From: Lasioglossum baleicum
Taxonomy: Eukaryota > Arthropoda > Insecta > Hymenoptera > Halictidae
Direction of reading: 5' to 3'
NCBI RefSeq assembly: GCF_051020765.1
Contig: NC_134936.1
Coordinates: 1,426,001 to 1,490,000, forward strand
Length of the DNA stretch: 64,000 nucleotides
This document shows, one piece after another, positions 11,249-21,774 of the stretch; positions within the stretch are counted from its first letter, which is position 1, and each line of letters begins with the position of its first letter. A program made the translations under genes and the position numbers. The notes under the pieces were generated by a model, which was not told the DNA's origin, made no database searches, and saw nothing but the letters and a program-made list of their open reading frames with translations.

Positions 11249-11889
11249 TATAAAAGTGATGGTTGTGCGGATCAATGCACCGCCAGAAAATTCCGTGCTA
11301 CAGCGAAGTGAAATTAGGTTCCAAAGTTCAAGGTTGGAACCGACTCTCGAAGGGCGATCATGAATCACGGTAGTTCTAGACATTTTGTCTCTAATGCCCC
11401 GTTTCAATTACGTTGAAAGAGGAACCAGCATACAATGCAACGGGCTAATTTAAATCGAGTTCGTGAGAAAAGTTTGATCGATGAAACAGAACTGTTTGTG
11501 TGATTCAGGGTGCGGTGAATCGAGGAGTAAACGATTCGATTACCTGCATTCGTTGAACTTCTCTTAACAATTGCATTGTTTCGGTACAAGAAACTTGAAT
11601 AACGAGGTTGCTACTTTGGCAGATTTTTATCGAGCTCTTGGAAAGAACATTCTATCCTGTACTCTATGATTCATTTGTTTTAAACGTGATGTTATGGTTA
11701 TATTGAATTAATTATTAGACAAAAGTACATAGAGTTAAAACGTAATAATTAGGCCAAATCATATTTCTTGACACTTTACCTACCGAAAGCCTATTTTTAA
11801 TATTAGGATTTTCAATAATTGTGCTGCACCAAACGGAAGCATAGAAATTTTCTTTTACATTACGATCTTAAATAAAAATATTAGATGAC
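11249..11889. other. Stretch without recognised feature
   Basis: Mixed composition. No coding frame, terminal repeat or RNA gene could be supported. Confidence 0.4.
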
Positions 11890-12015
11890 GTTATTGAGGG
11901 TGACTTTTTGATTCACAATGAAAATTGCTGTCACCGTTGAAGGTTCCATTAAAAAGTGTTTAGCGATGAATCAGATTTTTCAAAATAATGCAATAATCAC
12001 CGGTCGGTGATGTGT
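11890..12015. repeat. Dispersed repeat, inverted copy at 30058-30165
   Basis: The blocks GGTTCCATTAAAAAGTGTTT and AATAATCACCGGTCGGTGAT recur in reverse complement at 30058-30165. The CACCGGTCGGTG end may be a transposon terminus, but no partner end was found. Confidence 0.6.
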
Positions 12016-12445
12016 TAAAAACATTGACTATCCTATGTGTAAATTAACAATTTTCGTGTGATACGACAACGATGTCTACAATAAGCAGTTACTATTAATT
12101 TAATTTATATACTTCTAGTAGAAAAAGTGGAAAACAAAAATTGTTTATTTTTAGTTTAACATTTCACGGATGACGATTTTTTTTAAATGTTGGAAATATT
12201 TGTCTCACTAAATTTTAATATCAACTGTTGGGTTTAGAATGAGGCATATTGCGATCAGTGAATTATTTTTCAAGGTCGTTTCCATCCCCGACTGTCAGGG
12301 TTATCAACACTCTTTTGGCAGATTCACGTGTGTTTTTTATAACGCAGTGTTGTAGTGGACATCAAGTTGAATTCAACGACGGTATACAACACTAAGATCT
12401 TGAAACGACTTTGAACATATTCGAAAATACATGAAGTCAATGAAA

Positions 12446-12712
12446 AAAATATATATAAAAACTTTTTAAAAACCACGCTTATATTAAAATGCATTAAAAA
12501 GGAGAAAATAATCTTTTTAGACATTAGTGACTATAAATAAAAGCGTGGAGCAGTAAACTACATATTGACGTAATCTTTGTGGGCGCTCCACGCTTTTATT
12601 TATAGTCACTAATGTCTACAAAAATTATTTTCTCCTTTTTAGTGCATTTTAATATAAGCGTGGTTTAAAAAAATTTTTTTTATATACTTTTTTATTTTCT
12701 ACTTTTTAGTAT
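12446..12712. mobile_element. CCACG foldback element, copy C (palindrome only)
   Basis: CCACGCTTATATTA begins at 12473 and its reverse complement closes the palindrome near 12662. The arms (TAGTGACTATAAATAAAAGC and beyond) pair around TGACGTAATCTTTGTGGGC. The arms are nearly identical to those at 44597-44850. The tail present in copies A and B is missing because a hAT MITE starts at 12732. Confidence 0.75.
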
Positions 12713-12731
12713 TTTTTAAATGTGTTACAAG

Positions 12732-12905
12732 CAGAGTTGGGCATTAATCAATTAAAATTTTAATCATGATTGATTGATTATTGTTGATTATTGATTAATA
12801 TGTACGATTAAAAGAAGAAATCGTAGAAAAATCGACGATTGATTCAATCGTCAATCGTTGATTAAAAGAAGGAATCATCGAAAAATCGGATGATTTAATC
12901 ATTGT
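12732..12905. mobile_element. hAT-type MITE with TTGATTAAT array, right end missing
   Basis: It starts CAGAGTTGGGCA, the same terminus as the complete element at 55845-56446. The inside is a degenerate array of ATTGATTGATTA-like words. No closing TGCCCAACTCTG was found. Confidence 0.55.
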
Positions 12906-13019
12906 TGAAGTTAATCGCCTCACGGTCTATCCATAAATTGTAATAAGGAGGGAGAAAGAGACAGGGAGATGGAGCAGAGAGCGGATGGAGAATTGACAGA
13001 AATAATAATATGTTTCAAC

Positions 13020-13340
13020 AAAAACATGGTCGTTATATTCGATTCTTAATTTGAAAACGCTACGATCTTCCTGTCCAACCCAATACATAAGAATGCATAA
13101 GAGTAGAGTAAAATAATTACTTATTCATCTATATTTAACCCGTTTTCAATTCCCTAAGTAATGCTAAGTAAGTGAAAAATAGTTTAAACTTTTATACTTT
13201 CCTTTAAAGCATCTGTTAAGAAATAAATTTTCCTTCAAAACTTTTATTAACCAAGTATAAAATAACTGTTAAAAATGAACTTTTATAACAGAATTAAAGT
13301 GTTAATGTACAAAGTTAATTGAAAACAGAACAGAAATAAG
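13020..13340. repeat. Left arm of a long inverted repeat (partner 15670-16015)
   Basis: The stretch reads as the reverse complement of 15670-16015, for example CTAAGTAAGTGAAAAATAGT and TTAATGTACAAAGTTAATTG. Similarity is obvious but imperfect, with small indels. The outer motif AAAACGCTACGA recurs near 15990, 16165 and 16350. Confidence 0.65.
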
Positions 13341-14955
13341 GTGGAGTGGGGTGAGTGCGCCCTAGTTTCTGCAAACTTGGACTTTAAACTGATGTATTTT
13401 CAGTCTGGTATGTAAAAACTTAACGCCCTTGGTATCAAACTCTTGCCACAGTTATTACTGATGAATTAGTATTATGTAGGATTCTAATTTTGCTTGAAAA
13501 TTATAATTTTGGAAGGATATTGTACAAAGTGTCAACTACTAGGCACTTGGCCGAAAATGGGGCAAGAGCGTCTCTGAGAGTTAAAAATGCTTTCAAACCT
13601 TGTTTCAAGTGCTACGAGGCAAGAAAAGAATGATTAACAAGACTGTTTTAAAATGTTTCTTATTGCATTAAATTATATTTTTTAGTTTTATAGGTATCCA
13701 TTTTGAAACAAACATGTACTTTTATGCTGAAATATGAAAGGGGATACAGCGATAATAAAACAAAGTTTAAAAATGCTTTCAAACCTTGTTTCAAGTGCTA
13801 CGGGACAAGAAAAGGACTTATTGCATGAAATTATATTGTTTACTTTTATAGTTACCCATACAGTACGCACTTACCCCACCGTGATAGTACGCACTTGCCC
13901 CGTGTAGTAATATTTACGGGGCAAGAGCATCTTAGTGTTTTTCTCAATAAATTTTAATTCTAAATAAACCTACATCAATATTTGTTGTACTTACCTGAAA
14001 TAACAACACAGAATATATTAATAACTTGTAAACTATTGCACTTTCAGGGTAACCTCAAAGTTGCACGTGTACCTCGCACGTGAATGTTTGGCATTAGTTG
14101 ATTTAAGCGAAGAAAACACCTTTATTCTTGGGCGACATCTACAGTCAGCGGCAATAATAAGTGGACACTTGGACACCCTTAAAAATCGCATAACTTTTTA
14201 GAAATTGGTCCAAAAGACTTGAATTTTTTGAAGATGTTAGACCGGCTAGTTCGCTAGAGAGAATAAGTAAATAAAAATTTATTACGATTGCAATTGGTAG
14301 GAATTATACAAAATTTTAAAAAATGATGTTTTGTCGACTTTTTTATGTGGACCTGTAACGATAATTTAAAAAATGCGTTTTATAGATTTCGGTAACTTAT
14401 ATGCATACTGAAAATTTCATCGAAATCGGTCAACATTGCAATGAGCTACATATGCAGCTTAAGGGTGAAAGTCGCAGATTTTCAGCGTTGCCAGGGCATT
14501 TCGCACTTACGTGATCATCTTTGAACGTTTGTAGCTCATTGCAATGTTGACCGATGAAATTTTCAGTATGCATATAGGTTACCGAAATCTATAAAACGCA
14601 TTTTTTAAATTATCGTTACAGGCTCAGATAAAAAAGTTGACAAAACATCATTTTTAAAATTTTGTATAATTCCTACCAATTGCAATCGTAATAAATTTTT
14701 GTTTACCTATTCTCTAGCGAACTAGCCGGTCTAACATCTTCAAAAAATTCAAGTCCTTTGGACCAATTTCTAAAAAGTTATGCGATTTTTAAGGGTGTCC
14801 ACTTATTATTGCCGCTAACTGTATGTAGAATAGTTTATACTAACTTATACTACATTAATAAATACAAGCTGGAGAAATTTCGTTCATATTATAATAAAAA
14901 TAACCAATTAACGGACTTGCCTCGTAGACGGACTTTTACTCCACTCCACCTTACC
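13341..14955. mobile_element. Candidate DNA element with GGTGGAGTGG ends
   Basis: GGTGGAGTGGGGTGAGTGCG at 13341 is mirrored by a CCACTCCACC end near 14950. Inside are several GTACGCACTTGCCCC-like words (13862-13902) and a duplicated block (GCTTTCAAACCTTGTTTCAA at 13590 and 13770). A palindromic MITE (14142-14821) is nested in it. No transposase is readable and no clear target duplication was found, so the limits are tentative. Confidence 0.35.
14142..14821. mobile_element. Complete palindromic Tc1-type MITE, 680 bp
   Basis: The ends CAGTCAGCGGCAATAATAAG (left) and TTATTATTGCCGCTAACTG (right) are inverted and flanked by TA. The two halves pair along nearly the whole length around about 14470-14500. 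The core TTTCATCGAAATCGGTCAAC, then TTGCAATGAGCTAC, is shared with the elements at 27728, 28589 and 48887. Non-coding. Confidence 0.85.
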
Positions 14956-14989
14956 ACTAAAACCGTCCACCTTAGGACATAACAGACGA

Positions 14990-15600
14990 AATAACTGTTT
15001 ACTTCAATGTCTGCTCGCAAGAGTTTTTCTGTTCACGGTCATCAAACAAAAGCCTTGGTTCTATAGCCACTACAGGAGGTGTCACGGCTTCTAGACAAAT
15101 GTAGACTGTGAGTCATGCGTTCCCATAATGCCGTGCGTTCGCGTTACACCGAGCGCGCCGGTTAGAAATTATGGGGCAAAGGAAAGTCATTGCAGCGCCT
15201 TGCTGCCATTGGAATTTCAGCCGATCGATTTCGCACCCGGATAATAAAGGTACTGAAAGCAAAGCCAGCCGTGTGGTCTCGGTGTGCACCCATTGCCACA
15301 TTTACACGCACAATTACGTTACGGTAATGAATAGATGCCTGATAATGTACGCACGCGAGGAGACAATGCCAATGACGGAGCCCGTAATTACCTTTGATTT
15401 AATGCCGCGCATAATGATGTATTATTGTTCACGTACTTGCGATTTTTTACCTATTGGATTTCGCCACCCGCTTCCGCAGATACTCATTAATAACATAATC
15501 TATGAAATCGTTTTGTAGAGAAAGTGCAGCATATTTGAAACAGCAGTTCGTTTCAGACGAATACAGGTTCACAGCAAAGACTGAGATTTATCTTTAACGT
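14990..15600. other. CpG-rich single-copy island
   Basis: Composition differs from the flanking repeats. Short TAAT-type words alternate with GC-rich words (for example CGTAATTACC, CCGTAATTA, CATTAATAAC), as in insect enhancers. Open frames of 62-115 codons on both strands have no recognisable protein features. Confidence 0.35.
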
Positions 15601-15669
15601 CAAGTCACGGCTTGAATGAAACTGTAAACTTTTATAGATGAAAGTTATTTTGTAAACTTTAAGCTTTTA

Positions 15670-16015
15670 AATGATTTCTTTTCTGTTTTAAATCAACTTT
15701 GTACATTAACACTTTAATTCTGTTATAAAAGTTCAATATTAACGGTTATTTTATACTTGGTTAGCCATAGTTTTGAAGGAACATTTATTTATTAACAGAT
15801 ATGTACTTAGTTTAAAGTAAAGTATAAAAGTTTAAACCATTTTTCACTTACTTATCATTATTTAGGGGATTGAAAACGGGTTGAATATTAATAGATGAAT
15901 AAGCAAGTTGTGATTTTCATATAATTATTTTACTCTACTCTTACGTATTCTGATGTATTGGATTGGAAAGAAAGTTCGTAGCGTTTTCAAATTAAGAATC
16001 GAAGTAAAATTAAGG
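15670..16015. repeat. Right arm of a long inverted repeat (partner 13020-13340)
   Basis: See the left arm. The arms enclose about 2.3 kb that includes the GGTGGAGTGG element. Confidence 0.65.
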
Positions 16016-16153
16016 TATTTATTCACATGTTTATTCAATAGCACGAGAAGTTACCTCGAAAATGGCGAAAAGTAATAGAACAGAATGGAAAATATTTTAT
16101 TGAATAAATCTATCAATAAATATCTGAATTTTAGCTTTCAATTTTATTTCCGA

Positions 16154-16385
16154 GGTTGAAACGAAAATTCGTAGCGTTTTTAAATTAAAACTCAAACATA
16201 AAATTAGGAGATCTATACATAGATTTGTATAATAACATATTTTCTATTCTCTTCTATTACTTTTCGCCATTTTTTAGATGATTTATCATGTTATTCAATA
16301 AACCTATGGATAAATATCTTAATTTTATCTTTGAATTTTTATTTAAAAACGCTACGAACTTTCGTTCCAACCTAATGCATAGTAT
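16154..16385. repeat. Short inverted repeat pair related to the 13-16 kb arms
   Basis: TCGTAGCGTTTTTAAATT near 16165 is mirrored by TTTAAAAACGCTACGAAC near 16345. Both relate to the outer parts of the arms at 13040 and 15990, so this family is present at least four times within 3.4 kb. Confidence 0.55.
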
Positions 16386-16540
16386 GTATACGTTCAGTGT
16401 CCAGCATTTAGTTTTAGAATTTACAATCACAAAAACATTTGCTTTTCGTCCCATTATGTTCACAACTTGTAAATGTAACTCTCAGCTGATCACAGAGTTG
16501 ACTGAATCAGTACCAGTCAGTGTGTTAAGATATTGCACGG

Positions 16541-17056
16541 TTTTTTCGCGCATGCGCTACCAAATACAGGAACGTGTGTATATTACGTCCTCAGTTTGTG
16601 GGGAATGTAGTGGTGAACTATTACTGGTAGGAAAGTACCGGAAGAGTTCAGAAGTTCATATACATATTATGTAATATATGCATACATATTAAATTTTAAT
16701 ACAACACACACATGTTATACAGTCATATTTTAAAATCAAGTAATAACAAATTTTGCGAAATTATTGGGGTGACTACGGTACCCCATTTTAGGCCAACTTT
16801 GTACATTACTGACGCAAAAATCGTCGCACATGCGCGAAAAAACCGTGCAATATCCCGACACTGATACCAGTTGATGATGAGATACTGGGCGTTTTTTTCG
16901 CGCATGCGCGAGTATTGCCAGGAACGTATCTACGTCCTAAGTTTGTGGGCAATGTAGTGGGGAAATACTACTTACTGCTAGGAAAGTACCGGAAGAGTTC
17001 AGAAGTTCCTATATTATGTTATATGTGCATGCATATTAAATTTTAATACATCACAT
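16541..17056. repeat. Direct duplication of about 160 bp
   Basis: The unit beginning TTTTTTCGCGCATGCGC and continuing AGGAAAGTACCGGAAGAGTT to TTAAATTTTAATACA occurs at about 16541-16708 and again at about 16891-17051. Between them lies an inverted fragment of the block just upstream of the first unit (CATGCGCGAAAAAACCGTGC). Confidence 0.75.
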
Positions 17057-17902
17057 CAGAGTTGGACAAAATGTAATTTCAATTACAATTACAGTTACTT
17101 ACCAATTACTGTAATTTGAAATTGCAGAAATAAAATTACAATTACATGTAATTGTGTAATTGGTAATTGCAATTACTTGACGAATCACTGTAATTGCACT
17201 TGTGGTCCGCAATTACAATTGCTGGTTGAGCCAAAGTAATTGGAATTACCAATTACACAATTACATGTAATTACATGAGTAGTTGCAATTACTTAACGCC
17301 AAAATGGCTCTAAAAAATAAATAATTAGATACCTACTCAATTATTATTCATTAAATATTTATTTGTAGCTACTTATTTGATATTTCACAAAAACGATTAC
17401 CATTACTTTTCAAAATGACCCTCATTTCATAGTTGGAGTCGGATAATACATAACATATGCTTTTTGTTTGTTCTTTTTAGACATTTCCATTGAGTAGGTA
17501 TCTAATTACTTTTTTTAGTGCCATTTTGGCGTTAAGTAATTGCAACTACCAATTACAATTACTTGTAATTGCATTAAAATCACTAGAAATTGCAGAAATA
17601 AAATTACAATTACATGTAATTGTAATTGGTAATTGCAATTACTTTTACTCAACCAGTAATTATAATTGCGGACCACAATTACAATTACAGTAATTGTGAA
17701 AGGAGTAATTGCAATTACTTAACACGATTACAGTAATTGTAATTGAGTCTAACAATTACTTCAGTGCAATTGTTCTTTTAAATCACTTATTTTTATGCTT
17801 TGGACCATCTAACCGTTTTCTTATTGTAATTGTAGTCCACTTTTGCACATGTAATTGTAGATGTAATTAAATATTCATCTAATTTATTACTGCCCAACCC
17901 TG
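17057..17902. mobile_element. hAT-type MITE filled with GTAATTGCAATTAC array
   Basis: The termini CAGAGTTGGACAA and TGCCCAACCCTG match those of the 55845-56446 element. The inside is almost wholly a degenerate AATTACAATTAC / GTAATTGCAATTAC array, interrupted by an inverted pair built on TTACTTAACGCCAAAATGGC (about 17293 and 17523). No matching 8-bp duplication remains at the edges. Confidence 0.6.
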
Positions 17903-18459
17903 GTAGATAGGTATATTCATTGTACCGCACACATTTTCCGATTAATTTTAATAAATGAAAGTGCATATGTATTTATTTAAACGTATTGTGTACTGTGTCT
18001 CATGTTCCCATTATAGTGATGATACCATTCACGTGTGCCTAAATAAATAATTAATATTTAACAAAATGTTTAGCAAAACCTATATCGACACCGCGTAACG
18101 AGCGCCGCACAGTGGGCTGTATGCCCGATTTCAGCGGACACAGCTAGTTCAAAATTCGCTCAATATTGAAACTGCTGTAACTTTGCTAAAATTTATCGAA
18201 ATTTGATGAAAAAACAACCATTTTAAAGATTGAGATTTCTACTTTTTGTACTGTATACCGTTTTTGCTGAAACGGATGTTTTGAGTGCAAAATTTGTCCA
18301 TAAAGAGGAGCGTATTAGATTGTAAAGTTTGTAGCTATCTTTCAATCAAGTATGTACTGCGAGAATTATAATCAATATTTTAACGTTATTCGTTTATTTT
18401 ATGTACACTATCGAAAAGTGTAATCATTTACAATTATAATAAAATATCTTTTTAAAATA

Positions 18460-19033
18460 GTTATTACAAAGAATAATCTCCGTTTTTTATAATAGTATGG
18501 AAAAATGTTATGAACAAAATTTGCACGGTTTAGAGGGGGACATGTTGTGGCACAAACATTTTCTGCCTGGGTAGAGGCATAGAAGAGAATTCAACGTAAC
18601 CTTGATTTTTTTAAAACAGAATGTCCATTTTTTATACCATATATCGATAGAGTATCAAATTCTGAGTATAAAAGTGTTCACCTTCGTATGTTCTCAACCT
18701 AATAGTTAACGAGATTTATCAAAAGAAGAAAGAACATTGTTTCGATAATATCTCGTTAACTATTAGATTTAAGACATATGGAGATCAATACATTTTTACT
18801 CAGAATTCGATAGTCTATCGATTCATGATACAAAAAGTAGGTTTTTCGATTTAAAAAAATCAAAGTGACCTTGCAAATCTCCTCTATGCCTCCACCCACG
18901 CAGAAAATGTTTATGTCACCACATGTCCCCCTCTATACCATGCAAATTTTGTCGATAACATTTTTTCATATTATGTATTACAAATAAAGGCAATATTCAA
19001 AGTGGACATAATTATTGCTCACCCTGTATATTA
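18460..19033. mobile_element. Mariner-type MITE inside Transib element 1
   Basis: Two arms pair around about 18740: GAGGGGGACATGTTGTGGCA and AAACATTTTCTGC on the left, with complements near 18905-18935 on the right. The right end reads GCTCACCCTGTA. The right arm is also present inside Transib element 2 and as a fragment at 41945-42235, so it was part of the Transib ancestor before the two copies separated. Confidence 0.65.
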
Positions 19034-19573
19034 TTCAAATTTCATGTGTATACTGTTTTCTTATCTTAGTATATATTGTGTGTTTATTATTATTTAGTAT
19101 TTATTTAAGTTAATACAAAGATACAGCGAGTGCGAACATGCAGGATGTGAGAAATGCAGCGATTTTCGCGCGCGCGCGACGGCCGTTTTTTCGTAGATCA
19201 ACTATAAAACACGGAGTAGCGCGTAGTAGCAGCCTTTTTTCTTGCATCTTAATCAGAAAACTTCAAAGAACACAATGGCATAGAAATGAACACCCGGTCG
19301 CACCCGGAGGTATAACAAAGTCATTACCAAAGTCTTGGGATCATGAAGAAAGAGACTGAATCGTTGGTTATCTTTAAATATTAATAACTAAAAAGATGTA
19401 TATATGTATAGTACAAAAGTGAATTTCTCTTAAAAGTATAGCTTATACTTAGTGCAAAATTTCAACCCTGTATCTTGATCGGGAGGGTAGTTATGGGGTA
19501 AAATCGAAAAATCAGTTTTTGACCTATTTTCCTTAGTTAATGACGATTAGAAATTCTGAGAAAAATCTGGCAC

Positions 19574-19958
19574 ATGTCAAGAACCCAAATACATACTTGG
19601 CAATTAAAGCACCTGGCAGAAGACTGTGAAGGGGTGGAAAGAATTAACATAAGTATAGAAAAGATAGTACAGGAGGAAAGAGTGGGAGAAACAGTAGAAT
19701 GGCTTAGGAGTATAGAGAAAAAAAGGAATGAAATAATCAAAAGGAAAGAGAGAGAGGCAAAATTAACGGGGGGACAGTTAGATTGACCAACATAGATTAT
19801 AGACAAGAAGACATTTGTTGTGGCATGGGATATGGATGGATGAGTGGAGGAATGGATGGATGGAGGAATAGAGGGATGAATGACTTAGAGATTTGTAATC
19901 CAAGTCCAATTTCTTGGCCGCGAGGCTGAAATAAATAAATACTACTACTACTACTACT
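19574..19958 (+). mobile_element. 5'-truncated non-LTR retrotransposon (LINE)
   Basis: A 70-codon open frame (19574-19786) reads WQLKHLAEDCEGVE, then ERVGETVEWLRSIEKKRNEI, ending in charged residues. This is the usual ending of ORF2 proteins of the I/R1 type: an H-x3-D-C motif followed by a Glu/Lys-rich helix. A 3' untranslated region follows (CTTGGCCGCGAGGCTGAAAT) with an AATAAATAAAT stretch and a terminal (ACT)n tail to 19958. The 5' part including reverse transcriptase is gone. It lies inside Transib element 1. Confidence 0.6.
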
Positions 19959-20481
19959 GGCAACTGGCAATTGGTTTCAGATTTTTAAAGTGAAAATCCT
20001 GTTTGTAAAAAATCAAAAACCTCAAAAAAATCGAAAAAATGCAGATTTAACATGGAAGTTCTAGAGTGACAACATTTATATTTTTACAGTAGCGGTATAT
20101 TGTTATAAGTATTGTTCATGAATTTTTGGTTTTTGGTGCGCCGCGCTGTTGTTAAAAAAAAATAAAATCCGATTTTGTCGACGTTTTTTCCGCGAAGAAC
20201 TAAGCTAACCTTAAGATTATTACGTTCTATTTATTCTGTAAGTCTATCAGGCACTGATAAACCTTGAACATTGTACAGAAGTAATTAAAAAATGAAATCA
20301 ACTTAATTAATATTTCTATACTAGTGCATTATGGATACATGAATGGGAAAACGAATGATGGGAGATATGATGTTCCTGAGATATGCAACTAACTCAAGCC
20401 ACAAAAATGTTACAATTTATGTAAAGTTTTAAAAATTGAATTTTGACCGCTGAAATCGGTCATACAGCCCACTGTGCGCCG

Positions 20482-20996
20482 TCTCTATCTCTGCTCGGAG
20501 ACCTTCTTGTCGAACGCGTGCACGATATGTAGGTGGTTAGCCAAGCAGGCGGCGGGGTATCAGGAGAGCAGACAGGTAGAAAGAGAGTGGACGAGCCGAA
20601 AGGAGAAAGACGGTCTCCTGCCGGGGGGATCGAGCAAGAGGGACAAGATGAGGACGTCGCGCGTCGCGTCGGGTGGACGAGGAGAAGAACGAGAAAACGG
20701 GAAAAAAGAGAGAAAGAAAGAGGCATGGTGGGGTTGGTACGAGCGGTTCAAGCACGTGGGACCTACTCCGTGTGTCTCGTTCAGTAGTGCTCTCGGTTGC
20801 CTTCGAACGATTTCGCACCGGATGTCCATCGAGCCTCGCCGACACATTCAGCGCTGCAGCAACTCGTCCGTCCAAACATTCCCACGTTCCCATCGAAAAG
20901 AAACGAGAATGTGACCGGGTCGTCGCGCTGCTCGGCTCTTTCGCACAGACGTCGCTCCGAGAATCGATCGCGAGAAGAAAAGACCCGCGACAGACC
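20482..20996 (+). promoter_or_regulatory. Likely 5' UTR and promoter of the secreted-protein gene
   Basis: CpG-rich sequence lies between the end of Transib element 1 plus its duplication (20481) and the ATG at 20997. An initiator-like TTCAGT at 20780-20785 is the only core-promoter candidate; no TATA box is seen. The open frame runs upstream through this region in the same phase, so a longer N-terminus cannot be fully excluded, but it would bury the signal peptide. Confidence 0.4.
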
Positions 20997-21493
20997 ATGG
21001 TTAGGGTACCAAACATTCGGCTGACGTGCGTCGTCGCGTTGATCGTTCTTGTGCCCGTGGAAATCGTGCCGGCTGACAAGTATTTCCCCGGTGATCATCA
21101 CAGCTACACCAACGGGCACAGGCTGCTCTGGCCGATTTGGTACCGACAGGAGAGATTCGCTCGCACGCGACACGACCGCGATGCATCCCGGGATTTTCAA
21201 CAGAGCAGCACGAGGAGCTTGTCGCACCTGGACCCGGTCACCGGCAGACCTGTTTCGACGGTGCCGCCGCCGGTGACTGATCAGCCGAGGCGTCACGTGG
21301 ACCAACGGGTACACGAACAACGACCCGATCCACCGAAACAAGAAAAATCGAACGTGGCCCCGGTCGCAAAACACACCGGCGCCGCGGCGGTCGCTTACCA
21401 CAATAATCATCGTCACCAGCTGAGGGAGGCTGCCACTCAACGGTACCAACACGTCGCGACAACACCGGCGACTTATAGGAGGCATCATCCTGG
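20997..21493 (+). CDS. First coding exon of an unrecognised secreted, basic, His/Arg/Pro-rich protein
   Basis: The ATG at 20997 opens a classical signal peptide: MVRVPN, then a hydrophobic run (CVVALIVLVPVEIV) and an Ala site before DKYFPGDHH, with cleavage predicted around residue 26-27. About 165 residues follow in frame: YTNGHRLLWPIWYRQERFAR, then low-complexity Arg/His/Pro/Thr/Gln-rich sequence ending YRRHHPG. The frame meets a stop only if read through; instead GTAAGT at 21494-21499 makes a strong donor, giving a phase-2 junction after CCTGG. Codon and base composition (CpG-rich) differ sharply from the repeats. No domain was recognised; secretion is inferred from the signal peptide. Downstream exons were not found within the window. 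It is flanked by Transib copies in opposite orientation. Confidence 0.65.
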
Positions 21494-21522
21494 GTAAGTG
21501 GACGTTACGTGCTACATACATA

Positions 21523-21774
21523 CAGTGAGTCACGAAAGTGTTCGAACGCTCTGAAATGAAAAGTTTCACGCTTAAAAAATACAGTGGCCGAAATAATAAA
21601 CAGTAACATTAGTTACTACTAATCTCTTTCAAATCTATCATTGAAAATTTGTTCATTAAGTATTCTGTGAAACTATTCCGGGTTTCATTATTAGCTGTTG
21701 CAATTGCAAGATCATCAACATATAGAACGACATAAATATTTTTCGAAACATCTCCTCTGTATAAAATGTAAGTA
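21523..21774. mobile_element. Two truncated Tc1-type MITE ends
   Basis: A TA-flanked CAGTGAGTCACGAAAGTGTT end (21523-21575) matches the family at 28589. It abuts TA plus CAGTGGCCGAAATAATAAAC (21582), the terminus of the element that starts at 21775. Neither has its opposite end. The first begins only 29 bp after the exon donor. Confidence 0.6.

Larger units (their letters stand above)
18108..20476. mobile_element. Transib-type element 1 (non-autonomous, 2.37 kb)
   Basis: It starts CACAGTGGGCTGTATGCCCG and ends with the complementary sequence ...CAGCCCACTGTG. An exact 5-bp duplication CGCCG lies at 18103-18107 and 20477-20481. Terminal inversion extends at least 30 bp (ATTTCAGCGG on the inside). 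A CACAGTG-type heptamer end and a GC-rich 5-bp duplication are what is known for Transib, the superfamily that gave rise to RAG1. No transposase is readable. It carries a mariner MITE (about 18460-19033) and a truncated LINE (19574-19958). Element 2 (23685-24907) is a shorter inverted relative. Confidence 0.85.

Noticed and set aside
19138..19359. 73-codon open frame in Transib element 1
   Set aside because: The homologous part of element 2 is interrupted and rich in a (CG)n tract; no transposase similarity.
20460..21569. Long minus-strand open frames (up to 262 codons) opposite the secreted-protein exon
   Set aside because: They are explained by GC-rich coding sequence on the other strand; they lack a recognisable domain and the plus-strand frame has a signal peptide and a donor.
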